A stretch of 64,000 bases of DNA from Phallus indusiatus. Lineage: Eukaryota; Basidiomycota; Agaricomycetes; Phallales; Phallaceae. The stretch lies in NCBI GenBank assembly GCA_027605045.1, contig JAQFWX010000031.1:434001-498000 (forward strand). Reading direction: 5' to 3'. The notes below the pieces were generated by a model, which saw only the letters and a list, made by a program, of their open reading frames with translations, had not been told where the DNA came from and did not search any database. Positions 22,772 through 31,549 of the stretch are shown piece by piece. Both the position numbers and the translations under genes were made by a program. Position 1 is the first letter of the stretch, and each line of letters opens with the position of its first letter.

Positions 22772-23865
22772 ATGCCTTACTACAGGAACTCTACTCCGTC
22801 TTATACCCCTTATCCTCGTCGTTCCCAACGTCAAGCTGCGCAGAGAAGATCCTTATTCTCAGACATTAGCACTTCTGCAAACCGTCGCAATATTGACCAT
22901 GCTGAATTTCTGACAACACTTGGTCAAGCTATATTGCCGAGACAAGTGTCATCTCGAGACTTGATCTGCTATGATCGTGACACGGATGAAATCAAAGTGT
23001 TTGCTTAGTATGATTTTGCTATTTATTATTTCTTGCATATTCTCATCTTTATTCCATTTCTAGCCCAGCCGATGCATCTGGTCGAAAAGTTGAACCAAGC
23101 GGATTCAATGCTTACTTTGCCTACCGACGTCTCGCCTTCGAGTGTTTTTGTGGTTTTTTGACCTCGAAGCCCAGCTTTATCCGAGCGTCAACAATTCAAA
23201 AAACGACCGTCATGTATTGCATAGACTGTCGCTTCAATAGTAAGTTTTTTTTATTGCTCTTAGTACTGAACTTATATGATGTATGCAGTTTCCGTGGATG
23301 CTATATACAGATCCACAAACTGTTCTCGTTTCTATTTAATTCCTGAAAACAGAGATATCGGTATGTGTATATATTCCTCAAGGATTACAAAAATAATGTC
23401 CGCTTTAGCAACTCGACCCATTACTTCTTTTATGGTAATGGACCAGATCTCTATGGGGCTGCCTTATATGATGAGGAACAATATTGAATATGAACCGGAC
23501 TGTAAGTTAATTCACATTCCACCCTATTTACTTATTTCTAATAAAATACAGTTAATGCTCTAGGTGGTACTAACTACAACAGTAACTACAGCAATGACGA
23601 TGATGCCGACGCCGCCAGTCCAAAATTTAGCCAAGCATCATCCAGCGCGTCACCCAGCAAATCGCACGCATCGCCCAGCAAGTCATGCGCATCACCCAGC
23701 AATTCGACCCATGCATCGACCAGCAAGTTACCTCGTGCATCGACTAGCAAGGTGACACATTGGGAAATATGCCCCCTTTGTGATCAAGCCTATCAGGAGG
23801 GGCGTTACTTTGCACATTTGCAAAAAGATTGTACTGCACCCCCTGAAGTTCCTTCATCTCCCTAA
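22772..23865 (+). CDS. MULE-1 second gene: protein with C-terminal Cys/His finger
   Basis: Five exons: 22772-23007, 23064-23239, 23289-23360, 23409-23501, 23552-23865. All introns are GT-AG, 48-56 nt, and every junction keeps frame, giving 296 residues. The N-terminus is basic (MPYYRNSTPSYTPYPRRSQR). The middle holds FAYRRLAFECFCG and VMYCIDCRF, which may pair as a CxC/CxxC metal site. A Ser-rich segment of repeated SASPSKSHASPSKS-like units follows, then the finger CPLCDQAYQEGRYFAHLQKDC (C-x2-C-x13-H-x4-C), ending PEVPSSP. I do not recognise the family. Its position inside the terminal repeats and its divergent promoter shared with the transposase suggest an accessory DNA-binding protein of the transposon, comparable in layout (not sequence) to mudrB of MuDR. 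A captured host gene is the alternative. Confidence 0.72.
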
Positions 23866-24059
23866 TTTCTTCTCTCTTCTCAAATTAATTAGCTATTAAA
23901 AAATCCCTGTTCGCTCTTTTAAGATACTATTGGAGACTTAAATGTGTTTTCAAATATATCATTCTCTTGTTGGTTCCTTATATTACTTTTACAACGCTAT
24001 ATTAACAGAAGTGCACAAGCGCACAGTTCTCAGTATGAAGGCTGTCTTGAATGTGCCAT

Positions 24060-24345
24060 TTATTACTACATTACAAATAAGCAAGAGAATTACAAAGTTG
24101 GTCACAGACTAAGACTGGGCTAGGACTAAACCCCAGTCTCATCGATTGCACCGGACACGGCAGCTCTATCGAAACAAGTTAGCCGCAACGGACACGTCGC
24201 CGACTAACATTGTTGTCAAAATTCCCACAATCCCACTGAACGCGAAAAATATAACACGTGCCAGAATTGAACCAGAGGCCTCGGGTTAAGCCGAGAAACA
24301 CTCTGCTGAAAATCCCACTGGTCTATCCGACTCCTTATTGAACTG
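24060..24345 (-). repeat. tRNA-derived SINE-like sequence
   Basis: Read on the minus strand, GGATAGACCAGTGGGA (about 24327-24312) resembles a pol III A box and GGTTCAATTCT (about 24273-24263) a B box, with a CTCGG...CCGAG stem between them as in an anticodon arm. The loop is one base short of a functional tRNA and the D arm is poor, so this is tRNA-like rather than a tRNA gene. A body of about 200 bp without coding capacity follows toward 24060. Confidence 0.45.
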
Positions 24346-24549
24346 GGTATTTTATGATGTTACATCTAAATCTAGACACTATTTGTACATTAATAGTGCA
24401 TTGCATTGCCGCTAATATTTATTTATTAGTAAATACATAATGACTAGACAGTACCCTAAAATATAACTAGGGTGGAGTGGAGACGGGAGTATTGAGGTGT
24501 GAGTGGCGATTGGAGACAGGAGTCGGTGAAGTAGATGAGGCGGGTTTGA

Positions 24550-24780
24550 GGGGACAAGGTTGCAGATGGTCATAAATCTCGTTTAATGTCAGATAAGATA
24601 GCTTGGGCGCTGTGTATTATCTGTAGCCCACAGCGGTCAATCTAGTTATTTTTAATTCTGATCGGTTAAACGGAAGCTAAACTACGTGACAAGGGTCTGC
24701 AAGGGTCAAGTGGTACCAACTATTTATGGACTACCCTGACCGGTCTTTAAAGCTGAATCGTACAACTTTACTGGGCTCTC
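24550..24780 (-). repeat. MULE-1 right terminal inverted repeat
   Basis: Reverse-complement partner of 17142-17370. The outer end CAACTTTACTGGGCTCTC abuts the CTATTCAGA duplication. The open frame that runs through this repeat into the next gene is a consequence of the insertion site. Confidence 0.8.
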
Positions 24781-24788
24781 CTATTCAG

Positions 24789-26412
24789 ATGAGTGGTGCC
24801 GGGGCCAGCCCGGCAAATATTAAGTGCCTGCGGTGTGCCAGGCTTTTTCCGGTTGACAAATTCCCTATTCTCACTCGTGGTTCGCAAAAGGGTCAACGTG
24901 CAAAAAATTGTAGTCTATGTTTAGAATCAGTAGAAATCATAAACGGTCACGCCAAAATGAAGAGAAAGAGAATGGAAAGAATGGAAACAGTATTGAAGAC
25001 TTTGATCCGGAGTTGGGATTATGTCGCTTGGATGAGTTCATCACAACCTTAACGGGATTTCAAAATGTTATTGAATTAGAAGCCCTTCTGGACATTTCAA
25101 ATGTATGCCAGGATTCGCCGCTCACAGATTACCGGACCCGAGCCCAGAAAATTGCCGAGAAAATTAGTGATTCCATGGGATACTTCTTCCAGTATTTGCT
25201 GCTATATTATCAATGTGAAATTAACTAATTATAGTACAGATATCATAGTTCCTATGCCGGGTCACAAAAAACAAGATATGTGTATCACTGTGCACAAAAC
25301 AAAGAGCGGCAGAAGCAACATGAAAAGGTAGCAGATCCCAAGAAGCACTGTGACAGGATGTCCATGTCAATATTTTCCTGCGACGGATGGTTGTCTGTTG
25401 TCATCTGGCATCAGTGTTAGAAAGCTGGCATTAAAATTCGACATAAAGAAGATCATGTTCCCTACTGTGTCATATCACTGCCGAAAGATGTCCAGGAGCT
25501 GATCAGGGAACGTTACCGTGAACCAGTCACTCAGGTGAGTACAGATATATAAGTAGTATCCGGAATACTGATTTGTTACCAGTTATGGAATTGTCAGGGT
25601 ACGCTACCGCGTCCCCTCCTTTTTCCTTATTTATTATCCTCGGTATATGTTCATTTCCATTCCATTTACATTTCCCGTACATTAAGTCCACCTTCCGTTT
25701 GCTCCCTCCGTCTCTATTTTACATTCTCTACTCGCGCGCGTTGCGCGCTCATACCTGGCGTGATGCCCGTGACATCACGTCGCTTAGGCTCGGCTTGGGC
25801 GCCTGGCACTTAGCTGTGTCAGGGCCGCACGCCGCGTCGTCGTTTTATGTATATAGTAGCTGTACCTAGAGTGAGGGTCCCTAAGCTTGTTCTCTTAGGA
25901 TCCCCTCCCTCTAGGTGAGTAGTATAGTTATCATCCAATATAGTACTTAGGATCCCCTCCCTCTAGTGTGAGCTGAGTAGCCCTAACAGGAATGATATTC
26001 TCAAAAGATATCCCAGCCCACAGTTTGGCAGACGTGCCGTCAGTTATATTTGGTCAAAAATGAATCAATCTGAATGGAAACGCGACCCGGATCAACTAAT
26101 TTCAGCTAAGAAAATATTAGAGGATTCGAGAGAAAAAGTAGATGAAGCTGGATATTACTGTGCCGAGATCATAGATCTTCCCACCGAAGATGGGTTTTGT
26201 GCCTTCGCCTGGTGTTTGCTGGACATGCTGATAAGGTGGAGTGGTCGAATCAGAGAAGTAGCATTAGATTCTGCATGTGCGCATCATCTATAATATGCAT
26301 GATTTTCGCTAATGATCCCATAGGGGAAACTAATGGCACAAAATTTGAGCTTTACGCTCTCCTTGGCGAGGCCTATGCAACTGGTCTACCACTCGGCTTC
26401 TGTTTACTGTAA
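24789..26412 (+). pseudogene. MULE-2 transposase, broken and truncated
   Basis: Starts MSGAGASPANIKCLRCARLF with a zinc-ribbon-like CLRC...CSLC pair, as in Agaricomycete MULE proteins. Then come, after a change of frame near 24935, ELGLCRLDEFITTLTGFQN, after an intron RYHSSYAGSQKTRYVYHCAQ and HCDRMSMSIFSCDGWLSVVI, then an in-frame TAG near 25420, HVPYCVISLP, and RYREPVTQ. The gene is split by a solo LTR at 25592-25988 (GGAAT duplication); across it LWN joins DILKRYPSPQFGRRAVSYIW. The catalytic-core start IREVALDSA and TKFELYALLGEAYATGLPLG follows, then the coding sequence is lost at about 26412. No second or third catalytic residue remains, so it is inactive. Confidence 0.8.
25592..25988 (+). 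mobile_element. Solo LTR, family LTR-A (S1)
   Basis: 397 bp, TGTCAGGGTACGCTACC to GAGTAGCCCTAACA, flanked by GGAAT on both sides (25587-25591 and 25989-25993). It matches the LTRs of the full element at 35803-42024. Open frames inside (about 70-98 codons) recur in every LTR-A copy and are not genes. Confidence 0.93.
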
Positions 26413-26507
26413 CGTTTCATTACTTTTTATAGTGTACCGCGTACGGTACACAAGTTTTATCACGCTGTAGTCTTCACACCAATATAACAGACCAAGGGTA
26501 CTGTATT

Positions 26508-26905
26508 CACTGGAGACATAGGAAAGTTTGCTTGACATGCAAACCATTAAGCAAACTTCAAGCAGAGACCCAGTTTGCTTAGAGTTTCCCACTGTTTCAA
26601 ACTTTGTACAAACTCTCAATTTGATCAGAGTTTACTTGTGTAAGTATATTTTATACAGATTTTCTGACAAACCTTAATTAAATGTTATATGGATGTTATG
26701 CAGATGCTGAACAAGCAATCTGCTCAAGGTTTCCATATAATTTGCATTAAAATCTATTTATAGGATGCTTATCCAAGCAAACTTCTATCAAACTCAAAAC
26801 TTTCACAAAGTTTGATCTATCCAGAAAACTTTGGGAAAACTAGGTCTCTGCTTAGAGTTTGCTTAATGGTTTGCATGTCAAGCAAACTTTCCTATGTCTC
26901 CAGTG
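26508..26905. mobile_element. Foldback CACTA-type MITE, 398-bp class, copy C
   Basis: Starts CACTGGAGACATAGGAAAG and ends with the reverse complement. Inverted arms are long (they share AGTTTGCTTGACATGC, AACCATTAAGCAAAC, AGCAGAGACC), giving a foldback. Flanked by ATT duplications (26505-26507 and 26906-26908). The first 12 bp equal those of the 836-bp class, so one transposase may move both. Confidence 0.87.
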
Positions 26906-26930
26906 ATTATTATGGTGTAAAAACAAAATG

Positions 26931-27795
26931 CGCTGTAACGATCCGATGTGAATAGCTATGTGTATCGGCTATAAATGATTGGATTACAATGAGATATTTA
27001 TTTCGAGGTCGGTTAGTCTACCGTGGAGCGGGTCCTGGTGCTGATTTCGGTGATGAGAGAATGGGAAAAATGGGGAATGGGGATGTGGGGATGTATGCAC
27101 TGATATCGAAACCAACACACACAAACTCAAACACTAACTGCAATGACTAGATGTGATCGTAAGCAAAGTGCGAGGGTTTGAATGAACAAAGAGTCGGCAA
27201 GTGAACTTGGATTGCGACTAGGACGGAGGACTTGAAATCAATGATGTCTATGACTTCTGTAAATGTTAGTGAAGCGACTAAATAGAATTAAATCGCTAGT
27301 TTATACTCCGAGACCTCACTCAGAGTGTTCCAAAGGTATAGAAGTGAGCGTAGAATAAGACTAGAGGCGAAACTTGACTTGAACTAAAACTTGACTTGAC
27401 TTAAACTGAACTGAACTGTGAGACAACCCGTTCGGTAGATTGCTGCTGTTACAAGTATTTACATGCAGTATTTATACCTTTCAAGAAACTTAGCATTGGT
27501 AAGACAATTATTCATCGTCTACCAGGATGACAAACAGAGGAAACAAAAAGAACAAAAGAAATATGGGATAGGGGGATGGCGATAGATGAATGAGTAATAC
27601 AATTACAACAAAAGGAGTGATATCGCAAATCAATAGGAGAAATGATGAAAACCTAAACCAAAGAACGGAAGAAATCAACAAGGGAACAAAACCGGCCTAA
27701 GACACAGCCTTTGTCAGAGCTGGCACCCGACTCTTCCCGCGCTACCTCTTTATCCTGAATCGCATCGTTACCATCCTAATCTTCTTACTGATCGG
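26931..27795. repeat. Repeat family B, copy 1
   Basis: Starts CGCTGTAACGATCCGATG and shares long blocks with the interrupted copy at 35268-43190, such as CTACCGTGGAGCG, AAATCGCTAGTTTATACTCC and CAAGTATTTACATGCAGTA. No coding potential. TGTAACG at the start and CGTTACCA near 27770 hint at an old LTR, but I found no matching target duplication. Confidence 0.6.
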
Positions 27796-27986
27796 TCATC
27801 CATCGATAGGATCGTCTTCGTCATGAATATGATACATTCATGAATCCTAAAGCTATGCTTAGTATCCTCAGATCGTGCACCAGATCAGCATGGAGCTCGG
27901 CATAGGCAAGGAGGGAGATCTTGGTTATATCGTATAGTGTTTTGATCGATAGATACTATTCTAATCTTCTTCGTTGACTAGGTCTT

Positions 27987-28337
27987 TGTTAGGGCGACTC
28001 AGGGCACACACCTAGAGGAGGGAAAACCTAAGATCTATTGAGGGGCATCGACTAACTACTCACCTAGAGGAGGGAAAACCTAAGAGAACAAGCTTAGGCA
28101 TCCCCCTCTAGGGAAAACGCATATAAGTACAGAGTCCGAGGCGCCCGACTGATCTCCATGGGATCCAAGGAGATACAACAGAAATCGGAGTAGATCGAAG
28201 AGATCAAAAAATCGAGAAAACGATGAAAATAGTGGAAACGGCGGAATACGGGAAATGAAGGAAATCGAAACACGAAATGAAATCGAAAGAAATCGAAAAG
28301 ATCGAATAATCGGGCGAGGTGCTAGCGTACCGTAACA
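27987..28337 (-). mobile_element. Solo LTR, family LTR-C, copy 1
   Basis: 351 bp, plus-strand ends TGTTAGGGCGACTC and GCGTACCGTAACA, flanked by GTCTT on both sides. Only 21 bp separate it from an opposite-orientation copy at 28359. LTR-C shares internal motifs with LTR-A (GAACAAGCTTAGG and the paired CCTAGAGGAGGG boxes), so the two families are related. Confidence 0.88.
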
Positions 28338-28358
28338 GTCTTGGTATAATTTGCATAG

Positions 28359-29400
28359 TGTTACAGTACGCTAGCGCCTCGCCCTATTATTCAATTTCTT
28401 CGATTTCTTTCGATTTCATCTCGCACTTCGATTTCCTTCATTTCCCGTATTTTGTCGTTTCCACTATTTTCACCGTTTTCTCGATTTCCCAATCTCTTCG
28501 ATTTCGTTCGATTTCTGTTTGTATCTCCTCGAATCCCATGGGGATCAGTCGGGTGCCTCATACCCTGTACTTATATGCGTTTTCCCTAGTGTCATGTATC
28601 TCATGCTCTTGCCCCTGCTTCACCAAAAACACAACAAAAGGCCTAGCCACCAAACACCAAAAACACTTTATAATCAAGAAAACCCTGGTATCTTTCCTAT
28701 TTTCTTTTTTAAGTTCTTGCTTGTCTCTGTTTCCTCTTGCTTTCCTTTATGGTCTTTTATTTGGTTATGTCCTTTATTATTTTAATTCAGGAACAGCTAG
28801 TTCCAGACCTTTTTTCTCTGAAACATTTTTCTCCTTTCCCCTGTCTTACTATAATTTTCCTTGCTCCACTTTTAATTAGATCTTAGTAATTTTTATCTTT
28901 CACATGATCTTTTCTTATTAATGTTTTGTTATGTTTGTAGCAGCCCAAAAGTGTATAAATAAGGGCTGATTTCTCTTGTAAAATTATCTTACTTGTAACT
29001 ACTGTTGTGCACTAAAGTGCTTACCAATAAAAATTGGTGTTTTCCTCTTATCTTTTTCTTCCTCTTGTCTTCTTCTAATTGTTTGAACTCCAAGCCTTAA
29101 GTTCAAACAATCCTACAACAAATACTTCAAGACTATTCAATACTCTCAACTGCAGCAAGCAAGTCTCACCTTCAATAACAAGACCTTTGGTTGCAAAACA
29201 TTCATCCCCTAAACAACACTCTTATTTGCAATAGTCAAGGTGCTTATACCTTGAGCCAGAGCAAATACATTACACCTAGAGGGGGATACCTAAGCTTGTT
29301 CTCTTAGGTTTTCCCTCCTCTAGGTGAGTAGTTAGTTGCTGCCCCCCAATAGATCTTAGGTTTTCCCTCCTCTAGGTGTGTGCCCTGAGTCGCCCTAACA
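28359..29400 (+). mobile_element. Solo LTR, family LTR-C, copy 2, interrupted
   Basis: Ends TGTTACAGTACGCTAG and GAGTCGCCCTAACA, flanked by CATAG (28354-28358 and 29401-29405). Another solo LTR (28590-29274) is nested inside, accounting for its excess length. It sits in the 3' part of the family F gene and supplies that gene's present stop codon. Confidence 0.87.
28590..29274 (+). mobile_element. Solo LTR, family LTR-D, nested in LTR-C
   Basis: 685 bp, TGTCATGTATCTCATGC to CAAATACATTACA, flanked by CCTAG (28585-28589 and 29275-29279). It contains CCAATAAAAATTGG near 29025, a plausible polyadenylation region. No internal coding region is present. Confidence 0.85.
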
Positions 29401-29916
29401 CATAGGTTGCATGCGATTTCGATTAGTACGTAGTCGAGGGGCATCCGGGGCAGGTTCTTCGGGTTCTTCATATTCTGGCAAGGGAGTTGTATGCTGGTGG
29501 GGAGGGGGTTCTACAAAAACATCCCAGGGAGCGTCTAGAAAGAGAACATAATTGTGGAATAAGGCAGCTCGATAGAAAATAAGACGCCAAATGAGAATCC
29601 CAGGGCAATGTGATACGAGGGCCCCAATCAAAGTATACGATGCTTGCATAATCGGTATATGAATGTTTTCATCTACTTTGACTTCATCGGGTAATTGTAG
29701 ATCGTCGTAAAAATACCGAAACTCAAGCACTGGATTGGCATATCGTGGCCAGGGATTATCTTCTTCCACTTCTACTTCGTCGCTCTCCAATTGATATTCA
29801 CGAACCATAGTCTGAAAGTTATCATGTTTTCTATATGGAGGTGGAGAATTAAAATTGGGATAAAAAGGAAATGGAATGATGGAAAGTGTGCGATAGCCAA
29901 TAGGTTGGATGGACAT
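29395..29916 (-). CDS. Family F protein, copy C2, C-terminus truncated by LTR
   Basis: 173 codons, intronless. It starts MSIQPIGYRTLSIIPFPF, has an acidic segment (ESDEVEVEEDNPWP), then VLEFRYFYDDLQLPD, YTLIGALVSHCPGILIWRLI, YVLFLDAPWDVFVEPPP and a Pro/Glu-rich tail. The final codons TGT TAG lie in the LTR-C insertion that ends at 29400; without it the frame would run on beyond 28358 with MQIIPRPSQRRR. Family F is defined here from four to six related sequences in this window, all on the minus strand, sharing a hydrophobic IWRL/VWL core followed by FxDxP. I do not recognise it and can assign no function. No signal peptide is evident. Confidence 0.55.
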   Translation of the reverse strand: MSIQPIGYRTLSIIPFPFYPNFNSPPPYRKHDNFQTMVREYQLESDEVEVEEDNPWPRYANPVLEFRYFYDDLQLPDEVKVDENIHIPIMQASYTLIGALVSHCPGILIWRLIFYRAALFHNYVLFLDAPWDVFVEPPPHQHTTPLPEYEEPEEPAPDAPRLRTNRNRMQPMC

Positions 29917-29963
29917 AATGGTGAAAAAGACAAAAGTTGAAAAGAATTTAAGCTCCGAAACAA

Positions 29964-31072
29964 GAAGGGTGTTTTTAGGTGAATGGATAGGTGCGAAACT
30001 TCTCTTGTAGTATTCTTTTATCCTTTATTATTCTCCTACAGTGCCGCGCACTCAAAACCGACCACTCAGACACCTAAAAGCGCAAATTTTAATCACGCGT
30101 CACGGCCACAAATATTTGTAAATTAAATTATGGATTTAGGATACTAGTAGGAAGAGGAACAATGTTATCTCATTACATTTTCAAAATTATTATGTTTTTC
30201 TGGGAAACCACCCCCGAAACTGGACTTTGGGCGTCAAACACACGCTTATTCATTAGCCGAGGTTAAGTGACAATTACTAAGCGTATTTGGTAATCATTTT
30301 TCTTCATTACACCGTCCTGACACTGTCCAAACGTTGTTTTTGACAGATGAAAAAAATAGCTTGCACAGTTTGCCTTTTGGTTAATTTCTATATACTATAT
30401 TCATATTACTCATTGTCAAACTTATTTAATACCCAAATTGTATCTTGTTAAAAATTTGCTATCAAAATTTAGATGCTGAACTCAAGCTGAATTTGTACTT
30501 TGTTTAGCACATTCAATGTCATCTCGAGCGTCCCTATTCAGCATTATCTTCTGCTACACTTTGGCTCTCTTCTCTGAAGTCTGACACTGCTGAGAGCTAA
30601 CCCGAGCCATCGGATAGCTCACTTGCATTGCCTTTTTGGCCGCTAAGAAAATATTTTAAGCCTCCCACCCTTAGTTACTTGCAGCTAGACACTACTTCTT
30701 GCTCCGGCGAGGCTTTTTCAAGGGGTTACAGCATAAAAAATTTTTTGACTCCGAAACTGGACTGATTACGTAATCAGCTAATTTTCGGTTTTTTGTTTTT
30801 ACGAATATTTTCAATGGTTTCCTTCTAAATTTTCAATGGCAAGCTGAGAGACCCTGTAGTTTTGGCGCTAGACAGTGGTTGCTTCTTTGTGGAAGACACT
30901 GTAATTCAGATCAGGTTCGTTCCAGGAAGCCAGAACAGACTCGTCGAAGAGTGTGAAGGGTTTGTTGATATCGGGGAGGTCGTATGGTCATTTCGGAAGT
31001 AGTTGGAGATTGAGGAGGGGAGGAATCATGAAAAGAAGGGTTTAGTGGTTCTTTAGGAATGGGATTGGGTGA
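29964..31072. other. Mostly non-coding; remnant of a family F tail at 30900-31040
   Basis: 30050-30880 holds nothing I can identify. On the minus strand at about 31040-30915 the frame reads SSPPQSPTTSEM, then RYQQTLHTLRRVCSGFLERT before a stop. The tail SFRKIRRVCSNIFG at 53345 is similar, so this is the 3' end of the family F copy that begins at 34714, separated from it by a frame break. Confidence 0.4.
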
Positions 31073-31549
31073 TCAATAAAATCCTAGAGCAGGTTGGTGA
31101 TTACATGCTGATAGGATCCATCGGCTGGGAACATCCAGGACCATTATCATGTAATCTAATTGTCAGGGTACGCTACCGCGTTCCCTCATTTTCCTTATTT
31201 ATTATCATCGGTATATGTTTATTTCTATTTCATTTACATTTCCCGTCCATTACTTCCACTTTCCGTTTCCTTGTTCTGCCTCTATTTCACTTTCTCTACT
31301 CGCGTGCGTCGCGCGCTCGTACTTGGCGTGATGCCCGTGACATCACGTCGCTTAGGTTCGGTTCGGGCGCCTAGCACTTAGCTGTGTCAGGGCCGCACGC
31401 CGCGTTATCGTTTTTCATGTATATAGTCGCTGTCCCTAGAGTGAGGGTCCCTAAGCTTGTTCTCTTAGGATCCCCTCCCTCTAGGTGAGTAGTATAGTTA
31501 TCGTCCAATATAGTACTTAGGATCCCCTCCCTCTAGTGTGAGCTGAGTA

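Larger units (their letters stand above)
17142..24780. mobile_element. MULE-1: 7.6-kb two-gene Mutator-like transposon
   Basis: Bounded by a perfect 9-bp duplication CTATTCAGA, the size expected for Mutator-like elements. The ends are long imperfect inverted repeats (about 200-230 bp): left starts GGGTTCCTAGTAAAGTTG and the reverse complement of the right starts GAGAGCCCAGTAAAGTTG, followed by shared GTACGATTC, AGACCGG, AGGGTAGTCCA, AGTTGGTAC and TTAGCTTCCGT blocks. Inside are two genes transcribed outward from a shared 490-bp promoter: a transposase-like gene (22281 to 17450, -) and a zinc-finger gene (22772-23865, +). A foldback MITE has landed in the transposase, and a tRNA-derived SINE-like sequence lies near the right end. 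Because of the breaks the transposase is probably dead, so the element would now need help in trans. Confidence 0.85.

Noticed and set aside
24060..24345. Functional tRNA gene
   Set aside because: The anticodon loop is a base short and the D arm does not pair; only promoter boxes are kept.
25573..25869. Recurrent ~95-codon frames starting MSGYATASPHFS or similar
   Set aside because: They occur only within LTR-A copies and are part of the LTR, not host genes.
26931..27795. Repeat family B as a defined LTR
   Set aside because: TGTAACG and CGTTACCA ends are suggestive but no target duplication or second LTR was found, so it is listed only as a repeat.
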